From contig LODT01000042.1 in assembly GCA_001606155.1 (NCBI GenBank), positions 333,758-397,757 of the forward strand: a DNA stretch of 64,000 nucleotides, written 5' to 3'. Positions 41,244 to 51,832 of this stretch are shown in pieces (positions within the stretch are counted from its first letter, which is position 1; each line of letters starts with the position of its first letter). The stretch comes from Tieghemostelium lacteum (lineage: Eukaryota > Evosea > Eumycetozoa > Dictyosteliales > Raperosteliaceae). The position numbers and the translations under genes are program-made. The notes beneath the pieces are model-generated. The model saw only the letters and a list, made by a program, of their open reading frames with translations. It did not search any database and had not been told where the DNA came from.

Positions 41244-42676
41244 ATGACAGAAATCTATGATTGTATTATTATAGGTGGTGGATTAGCTGGTTTAAATGCT
41301 GCTACACACTTAAAGAAACAAGGTTTAAATATCCTATTATTAGAAGCTAGAAATGTATGTTTAAAATTAGAGGTTTTAGATAAGTTATGTATACTAATGT
41401 ATAGGAATGACAGAGATTTGGAGGTAGAACTGAGTCTATTAAGGTTGATGATTATTGGTTTGATTTAGGTGGTCAATGGATGGGAGGTACACATAATTAT
41501 TTGAGAGCTGTTTGTGAACAGTTGGGTGTAAAGTCATTCCCACAATTTGACGAAGGTAAACATGTATTGGAAATCAATGGAAAGAAGGCATATTACGCAG
41601 GAAACATCTCAACTTTGAACAATAGCAAGGACTATAAATTAGATGGGTTGTTTGAGTGTATTGATTTGATTGATAAATTAGCTGCTGAATTGGACCCTAC
41701 CAAACCACATTCACATCCAAGAACCAAGGAATTTGATTATCAGACTGTTGATCAATGGACTAGGGATAATGTGAAATCAGTAGATGCCAAAGCAATCATT
41801 GATTGGTTTTGCAGAGTTTGCGTTGCTGCTGAACCCACTGAAGTCTCTTTTCTCTATTTTCTTCATTTTATTAGAACTGCTGGTAACTATAGTTTACTAG
41901 CTGATATTCATGGTGGAGCTCAACAAGACCGTCTCATAGGTGGCTCTCAACAGATCTCTGATAAAATGGCAGAGAGATTGGGAAGAGGTAGCTACTACCT
42001 AAACTCACCAGTCAAAGCTATATACCAAGACAAAAACATTTGTACTGTAAAAACAGAGTTGGTGACCTACAAATCCAAATATGTAATTTGTGCAATCCCA
42101 CCAACTCTAGCAGGAAGAATTGAATACAGACCTCCAATGCCATCTCAAAGAGATGAATTGACTCAAAGAATGCCTATGGGTTCCGTCATTAAAACTATTG
42201 TCATTTACGACGAACCATTCTGGAGAAAGGAAGGTTATTCTGCAGAGGCTCTATCTGATAAGGGTCCAATATTCATTTGTTACGATGACTCTTCTCACGA
42301 TGACAAGAAAACCGCAATTGTAGGTTTCATAGCAGGTCGTGCTGCTAAAGAGTGGGGTAAGAAAACTCCAGAAGAAAGAAAGAAAGCAGTTTTGGAATGT
42401 TATGCAAGATGGTGGGGTGACAAGGCACTCCATTGCAGACACTATTTAGAAAAAGATTGGAAAACTGAGGAATATTCAAGGGGTTGTTATCTTGCCTATG
42501 GTGGACCTGGTGTTTTAGAGAGTTGTGGTGATGCCCTTCGTCAACCAGTTGGTAGAATTCATTGGGCTGGTACTGAAACTGCTTCAAAATGGATTGGATA
42601 CATGGAAGGTGCTTTAGAGAGTGGTGAAAGAGCTGCTCAAGAAGTTAAACAAAAACTCTTATCATCAAAACTCTAA
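41244..42676 (+). CDS. Flavin-containing monoamine oxidase-like amine oxidase
   Basis: Two exons, 41244-41354 and 41414-42676, with a 59-nt intron, give 457 residues. The acceptor is the second AG (GACAG|AGA), which restores the family motif EARNRFGGRTES; the earlier TATAG would shift the frame. The FAD-binding Rossmann start is CIIIGGGLAGLNAATHL. DLGGQWMGG, then the C-terminal RGCYLAYGGPG holds the Cys that binds FAD covalently in monoamine oxidases. The final FAD-contacting motif is IHWAGTETASKWIGYMEGA. No C-terminal membrane anchor, unlike animal MAO, so it is probably soluble. It oxidises amines (possibly polyamines or aromatic amines) to aldehydes with release of peroxide; the substrate cannot be told. 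Confidence 0.92.
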
Positions 42677-42879
42677 TAACCCTTTTAAACTATATATAAA
42701 CTATATATATTAATACACGCACGCTATTAAAATATATATAATAATACAAAACTATCTTAGAACCAATTTTTTTTTGATTTTATTTTAATTTGGAATTTTA
42801 CCCACACACTTTAAATAGAGGCAACAACATCAACACAAATGTAAAATAAAACAAAAAATTTTTTTATTTAATTTGTGTG

Positions 42880-45800
42880 ATGATGGAAGAATTATATTGG
42901 GATGCTATTGCTATAACTGCACCCAAGTTAGAGCACTGTACAGAATTTATTAAAGAATTAAAAACTAAACAAAATGAGGGATTAATTAGTCAGAAGACTA
43001 ATTTATTGTCAATACCAGATCCTTCATTGACTATAGAGGATAGTAATGGCCAACATTCAAAGATTGGTAGTGGAAGTAGTATGATAAATTCACTATATGT
43101 AATTACAGAGAAACTCTCTGCATTGGATGGTAAAAACTATCTAGATGTTGATATATTCAAAGAAAAGAGAATTCTGTTGTTAATGATTGGTGGTATACAT
43201 CAAAATACTCCAATAGTGAATATATGTACAAAATCATTTTCTATACTTCCTATTGATGATATTACACTGTTTTATGCACATGGGAAGAAAAAGTCAACAA
43301 AAGACTCTAAAGATTATGTTGGTGGAAGTAAACCTGTATTTGCTATTGATGTCCTATTGTCAAATCTCAATAGACTAGTATGCCATTTACCAGAAGGTTT
43401 GATGATATGTTCAACTGAATCCATCATGTTTATGGACATTGACAATCCATTTGATTTCAAAGTAAATCCACTGAAAACTGAAGGTGTCACTGTATTTACT
43501 ATGGATATACATTCTGATTTATACACTAACCATGGTGTATGTAAAGTTGATTCAAAAACCAATCAACTCTTTGAAATTGCATATAAACAACCTATGGAAC
43601 AGTTAAAGAAAAATGGTTTCATTAACCAAGAAAATGATACAGCAAAAGTCTATACTTCCATGATATTCTTTTCAGAGACAGTATCAGAAAAAATATTATA
43701 TCTCTACAATACTCCACCTATTGATTCTTGTACTTATCTAGGTATAGATAATGGTAATCAAATTCTTAAATTTGGTATATTTCCTGATATTTTATGTACA
43801 ATGGTAAGTAAATATTATATTAAGATCTTAAAACTTGTAAATTAATGATTATTTTGTAAATATAGACAAAAAATGAAACATTTGAAAGTTATATGAATAA
43901 ACCAGTATTTCATAATTGTAATATAGCTCTATTGGAAAGAGGTAGAAAAGTGTTATGGAATATATTTAGAGATACCAATATCTATGCAAGTCATATTAAA
44001 GGTAAATTTTATTATCTCAAGAGTACCAGAGACTTTTTTAATTTTGTTTTGGGAAATGAAGGATACTCGGTATGTAAAAAGTTACATACTTATATTGATG
44101 AAACTACAAAGATTAGTGGAAGTTCTGTCATTACAAACTCAATTCTCACTGGAAATGGTCAATTGGGAAATAACTCTATAGTTACATCAACAGCTTTGAA
44201 TGGTCCTTGGAAGATTGGTAGTAATTGTGTGGTTATGGGTGTACAATCTTATGCATTCGGTTTGCATGTTCGTGACAATATGATTTGTCATGAAGTTAGA
44301 TTGAAATCCAAGAGTTTCAAATTAACAAAATCAGATGATGGCAGTAACACTGGAAATACATTTAAACCAAAAGCATTGGTAATGTTGGGTATTGATGATA
44401 ATATTAACATGCTTTATACCGATCCTGGTGCTACTATAGCCAATCGTTCTTGGGATGAGTTTTTTGAGATTTCTGGTGTATCTCCAGATGAACTTTGGCC
44501 ACCTAATCTCTCAAAGACTCTGAAGACTGCCAGACTCTTTCCAGTATTGACTGGTGATGATAAACTTATGGATGCTTCATTATGGATACAAGAGTGGACA
44601 AGTCCACCTTTATCTATTATTGGAAGATGGAGATCATCAATGAGGGTATCTATATCGGATATCATTGGTGATGCACTTTTGATGGATTACCTTCAACTAG
44701 AGGCTTCAGACCCCAAGTTACAACACACTAAAAATCAATCTCTAAAACTTGAAACTAAGCAGATTATAGAAGGTGATATTAGTGCTGAATTTGCATGGAG
44801 AAGAGAGTTAGACTATATAATTGACACTGCAGAGGTTGAACATATCCTTCTAAGTAATGATAACAAACCAATTATACCATTCTTTATCAAATGGAAAGAT
44901 TCTCAAGTTCCAATAACAAGAATTCTATCGACACTTGACAGAATAGCAATATCATGCCACATTCAGTACTGTGGTAGAATACTTTCATGTATATCAGACT
45001 TGTTGAGTATCTATGTGGATAATCGTGGTGGTTTAAGATCAGGTCCTGCTAGAAACTCAAATTGGCAACCAGCATTCGAAAACTTTACCTCTAGAAATGA
45101 GAGAAAGGGTTTCTTAGCACTAGCTAAAGAGAGGGATAAATGGCTTAGCTCTCCAGAGAATATGATTAGAGCTGCAAGACATTATGAAGGTGCTGGCCAA
45201 ATTGTTGTCAAGAATATTGTAGATACTTGTCAGACAGATTTGAAACCATTAACTAGTGGTAGTGCACAATTGATTGCAAAGTTTGGTGAGTGGGCTCATG
45301 TTACAATGCCTGCTAGAATAGATTTGGCAGGTGGTTGGTCAGATACACCACCAATTTGTTATGAACATGGTGGATATGTAATTAATGCTGCTATTCGTAT
45401 AAATGGTAGACATCCTATACAAGTAAAGGCAAAGAGAATTAAAGAACCTCAAATTATGTTTTATTATGATATGGAGATGCAAAATGAACCTTTTATATGT
45501 TCAACTAGTAAAGATCTTTCAGATTACTCACAACCATCTGCTCCTTGTGCACTGTTGAAAGCTTGTTTCCTATTACTTGGATTAGTAGATTTGGAGAAGA
45601 ATCTAGCAGAGCAATTGACAGATTTAGGTGGTGGTATGATTCTATGTTCAACAAGTAACCTTCCAACTGGATCTGGGTTGGGTACTAGTAGTATATTGGC
45701 AGGAGGTATCATTACTACAATGGCACATATCTACGGATACCAATATTCTCAACAACATCTAGTTCATGCCATTTTGAAAGTTGAGCAAATGTTAACAACT

Positions 45801-46403
45801 TCAGGCGGATACCAAGATCAAGTTGGTGGTATAGTTGGTGGTGTAAAAGAGAGTTCATGCAGTAAATTTAAAAACAAAAATGACAAGATTGAAGTTATTT
45901 ATAATGACATTCCAATGGCTCCTCATGTAATTGATCGTGTAAATCAACATATTCTTTTGATTTACACTGGTAGAACTCGTTTAGCCAGAGATCTACTTCA
46001 AGATGTCATTCGTAGATGGTACAGTAAAACCACAGAGATTATAACAGTAACTGATGCCTTAGTATCCACAGCCAAACAAATGAAGTGTGCACTCTCCAAT
46101 GGTGATATACCACTCATTGGTAAACTTTTAAATGAATATTGGATTCAGAAAAAGTATATGGCATCTGGTGCTGAACCAACTCGTGTATCTAATCTCATTA
46201 AAATTCTCTCTCCATATTCACATGGAATTGCATTGGCAGGTGCTGGTGGAGGTGGCTTCATGATTGCCATTTCAAAAGAACCAACTGTAGATATCATTCC
46301 AGAACTAACAAAACAGCTATCTCTCTCCTCTGAATTTAAAAATGTAGAATTTTATCAAGCTGACATTGATCCTGAAGGAATGAAATTTTCAGTTATTTCA
46401 TAA
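42880..46403 (+). CDS. L-fucose kinase (fucokinase)
   Basis: Two exons, 42880-43803 and 43866-46403, with a 62-nt intron at phase 0, give 1153 residues. Two ATGs are adjacent (42880, 42883). The N-terminal two-thirds has the nucleotidyl-transferase-like and beta-helix-type domain of fucokinases (LYNTPPIDSCTYLGIDNGNQ, SVITNSILTGNGQLGNNSIV). The C-terminal third is a GHMP kinase: MPARIDLAGGWSDTPPICYE, the ATP loop NLPTGSGLGTSSILAGG, and the third motif GIALAGAGGGGFMIA. It phosphorylates L-fucose to fucose 1-phosphate in the salvage route to GDP-fucose, used for glycoproteins of the cell surface and spore coat. A separate pyrophosphorylase activity, as in the plant fusion enzyme FKP, is possible but not shown by the residues I can read. 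Confidence 0.92.
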
Positions 46404-46577
46404 GTTATTTTGTTTTCATCTGTAAATAATTTATTTCACACTAAACCATGTTAAAAACATTAAATAAATATTTAAATTAAAGTATCCAATTATTTCTATG
46501 ATTTGTTTTTAGAAAATCAATTTAATTTTAACCAATTTTATAAAAATCTAGTTTACCATTACAAATAAATATATTTA

Positions 46578-47471
46578 TTATTTGTTATCATCTTCATTAA
46601 ATTCTGCTTCATAATCATAATCGTCATCTTCAATGTCCTCTTTAAAATTAAAGATTGGTCTCTTTTTAGGAGTCTCTTCAAAGTATTCATTTTCAATGTC
46701 TTGTAAGTATTCTTTTGAAAATTGGTATTCTTCATTATTATCAATTAATGAATAGTCAAAATCTTTATCTAGACCATTGATAAACATTTGAACCATTATA
46801 TCTATAAAATCATCTTTTTCTTCTTGAATTTGTTGAATATTTATATAGTCCTCATGTGTATCCTCATCATCTTCATCACTATCCTCCTCTTCCTCTTCCT
46901 CCTCACCATTATGAGTAGTATTAATACTTAAGGTAGAAATATTATCAGCTAAAATCTGTTCTTTATCCAATTGTAGAAATTTCAATTGAGATTCAATATC
47001 AGATTTTCTCTTACTAAGATCCTCTAGAGACAGTTTCAAGAGTTCCAATTCCTCATTATCGTTATAATCGTTCTCATCTTGATCTAAAGAGAGGTTACTA
47101 ATTGAAATTTGAGTTTGCTTTCTATAATTTTCAATTTCAACTAGTTCTTTTTGAATTCTTGTTGTCTCTCTGTACTTGTAATCTGATTTCTCTAATAATC
47201 TAGCAGATAGATGATCCTCTTCTGCTGAAAATTCATTTGGAAATCTATTTTCCTTTTCTTTTAAATTAGATCCAATGTATTGGTGATATAAAAATGGATG
47301 TCTTTCTCTACATTTTTCAATAGAAAAATAATCTGTATCTAGATAAAGATTGAATAATTAGTATACTGTAATTCAATATTGCATACACGTATGGTACGTA
47401 CTTTTTAATTTAGTTTCATAATAATGATATCTTTTATTTTTAATTATTGTTGTTAGACTTTCTTTGCTCAT
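46578..47471 (-). CDS. ccdc97: CCDC97-family protein
   Basis: Two exons, complement 47402-47471 and 46578-47338, with a 63-nt intron (A|GTACGT ... TCTAG|AT), give 276 residues. RERHPFLYHQYIGSNL matches the conserved core of CCDC97. The C-terminal FINGLDKDFDYSLIDNNEEY, then ENEYFEE, matches its acidic tail. In between are coiled-coil helices (RLLEKSDYKYRETTRIQKEL, LSLEDLSKRKSDIESQL) and a Glu/Asp run. CCDC97 proteins associate with the SF3b part of the spliceosome, so a nuclear splicing role is expected from the family. Without the first exon the start would be missed, as there is no in-frame ATG near the beginning of exon 2. Confidence 0.85.
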
Positions 47472-47563
47472 AACACAACATGCAAAATGAAATTTTTTTT
47501 TTGAAAAGTTGGTCATGAATTTATTGGGGTTTATCGATTATAAAGTTGATTTGTGTATGATAT

Positions 47564-48109
47564 TTATTTAAAATCTACAACTTCTACATCAAAAATTAAA
47601 TCAGCAGATGGTGGGATAACAGGTGGATAACCATTTTTACCATATGCCAATGCGAATGGAATGGTCAGAGTTCTCTTTCCACCTTTCTTCATACCTAAAA
47701 CACCAATTTCCCAACCTTGAATAACACGATTGGCACCTAATTTAAAAGAGAAAGTTCTGCTACCTGATGCATCAAATACTTTTCCATTTAACAATTTACC
47801 GGTGTATCTAACTTCAACAGTATGTCCTCTTTGGGATGGTTCACCTTCACCTTCATGTGTCTCTTCAATCTTTACACCTTGAACCTCAAATACTTTGCTC
47901 GAATAGAATCTGTAACTATTGTAATTCTCTAAATATGATTTAGTTTCAAAGATTGATGTTGAAGTACCACTAATCATTGAAATGTTACTATCATAATTAA
48001 CTTTAACACTACCATTTGATACCAAGGATAATGGTGTTTTAATTAAACTATTTTTATTAGATATTAAATTTAAAAATTTTAGATTTGTTGTGACTGTTCT
48101 TTTGATCAT
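47564..48109 (-). CDS. FKBP-type peptidyl-prolyl isomerase, probably mitochondrial
   Basis: A single exon of 181 residues. The first 70 residues are basic and Ser/Asn-rich with no acidic residue until about 40 (MIKRTVTTNLKFLNLISNKN), a good mitochondrial targeting sequence. Residues about 74-181 form one FKBP domain: VEVRYTGKLLNGKVFDAS, FSFKLGANRVIQGWEIGVLG, RTLTIPFALAYGKNGYPPVI, PPSADLIFDVEVVDF. The active-site aromatic and Asp positions (Tyr, Phe-Asp, Trp, Tyr) are retained, so isomerase activity and FK506 binding are plausible. The divergent neighbour is SAC1. Confidence 0.93.
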   Translation of the reverse strand: MIKRTVTTNLKFLNLISNKNSLIKTPLSLVSNGSVKVNYDSNISMISGTSTSIFETKSYLENYNSYRFYSSKVFEVQGVKIEETHEGEGEPSQRGHTVEVRYTGKLLNGKVFDASGSRTFSFKLGANRVIQGWEIGVLGMKKGGKRTLTIPFALAYGKNGYPPVIPPSADLIFDVEVVDFK

Positions 48110-48183
48110 TCTCTGCTCAAAATAAATCTGAATTGCAATTTTTTTTTTTAATTTTTTTTTTGATTAATTTCAAGTTGGAGAGA
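48110..48183. promoter_or_regulatory. Very short bidirectional promoter between FKBP and SAC1
   Basis: Only 74 bases lie between two divergent ATGs. They contain two T-runs (about 48139-48148 and 48152-48160). Dictyostelid promoters often have a T-run near the start site, and here both genes must share it. Confidence 0.5.
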
Positions 48184-49929
48184 ATGGAATTAATTAATAC
48201 AAATGAAAAATTTATATTAACAAATAGAAAAAAGAATGTATTGGTAATTGAAAAACAAAATAATGAAATTTATGTTGGTGCAGAGTTTAATAAGATAAAT
48301 GAAGGTGAAAGAGTATCAAATCAGACATCAATTGCAGGTTTCATTGGTATTGCTAATCTATTGTCTGGTAACTATTTGATTGTCTTTAGAGATAGTAAGA
48401 GAGTTGGTGATGTTCTAGGTAACGAAATATACCAGATCAAAGCTGTAGAATTGATTCCATATCATCCTAATCAACAATCATTGGTATCGATACCTGAACA
48501 ACACTCTGAAGAGCAACATTTAGAGATGATTCGTTGGTTACTCAATAGTAAAGATTTCTATTATTGTCCAAATTCAGTTGAATTTGATGTCACTCAGACT
48601 CTACAACGTTGGAATACTATTAAAGATCAAAAGAAACCTATTTGGGAGACCGCAGATCCACGTTTCTTCTGGAATAGTGACTATTTGGAGAGAGTTATCA
48701 AATTGGCAAAATCAACAAATAACAATGAAGTTTGTCAATGGATTGTACCCATTTTCATGGGATTTGTTGAAACTGGTACTTTGAATGGAAAAGTAGAGTT
48801 TACTCTCATTTCTAGAAGAAATCTTAATAGAGCTGGTACACGTTACTATGTAAGAGGTATTGATAAGGAGGGTAATGTAGCTAACAATGTAGAGACTGAA
48901 CAGATTATTCAAATCTCTAAAGATACCTATAGTTCATTTGTCCAAGTTCGTGGTAGTATCCCATTGTTTTGGTCTCAGTTCCCAGATCTAAAGTATAAAC
49001 CAAAAGTACAATTCTACGGAACTCAACAGGAGAATGATAGACCTCTGTCCATTCACTTTAACCAACTCAACCAAATCTATGGAAATGTAACTGCTGTCAA
49101 TTTAATTGATCGTAAAGGTTCTGAATTGGCATTGGGTAATGCTTTTGAAAAAGGTGTAAAAGATCTAAAATCTGAAAAAACTAGATTTGTTTGGTTTGAT
49201 TTCCACAAGGAATGTGCAAAAATGAGATATGATAAGATTCAAATTCTCATTGATCTCATTAAACCGGATATTGATAAGAACTCTTATTTCTATGTTAGAC
49301 ACGGTCAAGTCGTTAGTAGACAAACTGGTATTATTAGAACCAATTGTATTGATAATTTGGATAGAACCAATGTAGTTCAGTCTATTATCACTAGAAACTC
49401 TCTTACCAACCAATTGGATCAATTGAAATTGGAGTCATCAGTATTCTCAGATAATCACTTTAATGGAATCTTTAAGAATATCTGGGCAAATCATGGTGAT
49501 ACTATATCACTACAATACTCAGGTACAGGTGCACTAAAGAATGATTTTACACGTACTGGTAAGAGATCACTACGAGGTGTAATCAGAGATGGTGAGAATT
49601 CACTAGCTCGTTACTATTTAAACAACTTTAGAGATGGTGTCAGACAAGATTCATTCTATTTGTTTACTCATCATAATGATATTGATCTTGCCAATCATGT
49701 TGAACGTGGAAGTGTAGGTCCATCACCTATATTCTACTTTTTGGTAATATTACTATTGGCATTTGTCTTTTGGTGGTCTTATCCAATTCACCCAATTGCC
49801 TCAGTTATTTTTTGGGTTGGTCTACTTTTTATTTTGAAAAAAATTGCATTTAAATACAATAGAGAAATTGTAGATAAACCTAGATTATTCCCATTAGAAA
49901 GCAGCTATCCACTAAAGAGAAATCTTTAA
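48184..49929 (+). CDS. sac1: SAC1-type phosphoinositide phosphatase
   Basis: A single exon of 581 residues from the ATG at 48184. An upstream in-frame stretch is T-run leader and has no ATG. SAC domain with ADPRFFWNSDYLE, RRNLNRAGTRYYVRGID, SFVQVRGSIPLFWSQ, and the catalytic CX5R motif RTNCIDNLDRTNVVQ with nucleophile Cys388. Two C-terminal membrane helices (IFYFLVILLLAFVFWWSYPI and IASVIFWVGLLFIL) anchor it as in yeast and animal SAC1 in the ER/Golgi. It removes phosphate from PI4P and related lipids, which controls Golgi-ER lipid exchange. Length and architecture are typical. Confidence 0.96.
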   Translation: MELINTNEKFILTNRKKNVLVIEKQNNEIYVGAEFNKINEGERVSNQTSIAGFIGIANLLSGNYLIVFRDSKRVGDVLGNEIYQIKAVELIPYHPNQQSLVSIPEQHSEEQHLEMIRWLLNSKDFYYCPNSVEFDVTQTLQRWNTIKDQKKPIWETADPRFFWNSDYLERVIKLAKSTNNNEVCQWIVPIFMGFVETGTLNGKVEFTLISRRNLNRAGTRYYVRGIDKEGNVANNVETEQIIQISKDTYSSFVQVRGSIPLFWSQFPDLKYKPKVQFYGTQQENDRPLSIHFNQLNQIYGNVTAVNLIDRKGSELALGNAFEKGVKDLKSEKTRFVWFDFHKECAKMRYDKIQILIDLIKPDIDKNSYFYVRHGQVVSRQTGIIRTNCIDNLDRTNVVQSIITRNSLTNQLDQLKLESSVFSDNHFNGIFKNIWANHGDTISLQYSGTGALKNDFTRTGKRSLRGVIRDGENSLARYYLNNFRDGVRQDSFYLFTHHNDIDLANHVERGSVGPSPIFYFLVILLLAFVFWWSYPIHPIASVIFWVGLLFILKKIAFKYNREIVDKPRLFPLESSYPLKRNL

Positions 49930-50054
49930 TTCATCCTCCTCTTGAAATACAATAATTGTAAAAATAAATATGAATTATTTTTTAATTAACACACAATCCA
50001 AGGACTCCACACATAAATTTTGTTTTTTCAATTCAATTCAATTTTTAAAACACC

Positions 50055-51755
50055 ATGTCAACACAATTACCCCATTTAATTGTTATAAAAATATTAGATT
50101 ACCTTTTAAACCATTGTTGTGGAAGAGAGTCAGTTCTTTTTCTATCACATACATTAAATTGTGTTTCAAAAGAATGGTCAAAGGTAATTTTAAATAAATT
50201 ACATTACTCAAGACCAATTAAGTACTTGAAATCAGCTGAGAATGATCTTCATCATTTAGCAAAAATATCAAAGTTTTATTTTGAAGTCTCTATGGAACGT
50301 TTGTATCAATTTGATCACACAAAAAACAAAGAGATTGCCAAATATATTACACATTTAAAGACCTATCAAACAGTGACTAAAGATATCTTAAATTTTTATC
50401 CCAATTTAAAATATCTAACTGTTGATTTGATGCCTTCAAAAGAGGATTTATGTAATCTACATGACAAAGAGATTCAATCTATTATCATTAGTAGAGGTAT
50501 TTCAGTTAGTATTCTAAATTATAATAACAATGCATCTACAAGATCACTGTTAACTAAAATACCATTAAGCAATCTGTACATCTCCAATCCACCATCAGAT
50601 CTCTATGAATATCTATTAGATTCGCCAACTACACCATTTAATGTACAGAAATTAACATTTCAATCAATGTTAATAACACCTGATTTAATGGTAATTTTAA
50701 TTGGCATAGTGGTCAATTTAAAGGAACTTAGTTTAATGGGTCTAAGAAACATAAAGAATTATGATTCAGTCATAACTAAACTCTCCAACAGTGCCTGTTC
50801 TAGTACTATTGAAAAAGTTTGTATTAAAAAAGGTGAACTTTCAATGGGTGTTCTTTGTGAATTTCTTCACAAATCAAAAGTACTCAAATATCTATCACTG
50901 AGTTCTGTTGATTTTATTCAAACCAGAATAAACACCAACTTGCTAAACTCCACTAGTTTAGAGTCACTTGAAATCTGTGGAAAATATACAGACTTTTCTA
51001 AATTTGAAATATTGAATAGTTTATCTATTCTAAAATCAGTTAGAAATCTAAGTATTCAGCATTCACTTTTGTACTCTACCATTAGAAATATTGGTGGTCT
51101 CCTTCAAACCAATCTCTTTAAAAACCTTCAAGAATTCACATTGGTTGTAAATTCTATATTTTATGGTGATAATTCACCTAATGATATAATTGGTTTTCTA
51201 AATCAATTAGTGAGATTGAACATAAAATCTCTCAAAAGACTTCAAATTTTGGAAAAATCTTCTGAAGAACCCCTATTATATTTAAATGATATATTAGAAT
51301 CACTGAAATTCAACAACACTTTGGACCATTTAAAGATTTGTAATGCTACAATATATGACTTTGCAAGATTCTGTCAGATGAATCATCCATCAATTCGTAC
51401 ATTTCATGTAGAGAATATGATAATTACAAATACTGATGATTATGATGTTGAAAAGGTACACCAACCTCTGGTAACTGTAATTGGAGCAAACCAAACATTA
51501 GAATATCTCACTATTGATGGATATAATGCTCTTGGAGCACCTTTGGATGTAATATTGGGAATATTACGTAACAATCACATATTAATATCTCTCCAATTAC
51601 ATACTCAAATCTCTCCAAAGCCACAACATATCAATGAATTCACAGAAGTTTTAAATAGTAATCAAACTATATTAAACCTTTCTAAGTTTGATAGTGATAT
51701 ATATTCAAAGTATACAATAAGTTTTCGTGATTTAAATACTTTTAAAATAGTGTAA
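50055..51755 (+). CDS. F-box-like dictyostelid paralogue-family protein
   Basis: A single exon of 566 residues. The N-terminus (LPHLIVIKILDYLLNH, then HTLNCVSKEWSKVILNKLHY) has the same F-box-like layout as the gene at 1-927. The body is a series of irregular leucine-rich segments (NLKELSLMGLRNIKNYD, VLKYLSLSSVDF, SLESLEICGKYTDFS, TLDHLKICNATIYDF, TLEYLTIDGYNALGA), consistent with an LRR-type solenoid. No signal or membrane segment. A role in substrate recognition for ubiquitin ligases would follow if the F-box is real; this is inference. It follows SAC1 on the same strand by 125 bases. Confidence 0.75.
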   Translation: MSTQLPHLIVIKILDYLLNHCCGRESVLFLSHTLNCVSKEWSKVILNKLHYSRPIKYLKSAENDLHHLAKISKFYFEVSMERLYQFDHTKNKEIAKYITHLKTYQTVTKDILNFYPNLKYLTVDLMPSKEDLCNLHDKEIQSIIISRGISVSILNYNNNASTRSLLTKIPLSNLYISNPPSDLYEYLLDSPTTPFNVQKLTFQSMLITPDLMVILIGIVVNLKELSLMGLRNIKNYDSVITKLSNSACSSTIEKVCIKKGELSMGVLCEFLHKSKVLKYLSLSSVDFIQTRINTNLLNSTSLESLEICGKYTDFSKFEILNSLSILKSVRNLSIQHSLLYSTIRNIGGLLQTNLFKNLQEFTLVVNSIFYGDNSPNDIIGFLNQLVRLNIKSLKRLQILEKSSEEPLLYLNDILESLKFNNTLDHLKICNATIYDFARFCQMNHPSIRTFHVENMIITNTDDYDVEKVHQPLVTVIGANQTLEYLTIDGYNALGAPLDVILGILRNNHILISLQLHTQISPKPQHINEFTEVLNSNQTILNLSKFDSDIYSKYTISFRDLNTFKIV

Positions 51756-51832
51756 AAATAAATAATAAATGTAATTAATATCGATATAAGTATAGTTGTT
51801 TTTCTATAATTATTTTTATTATTGTTATTTAT

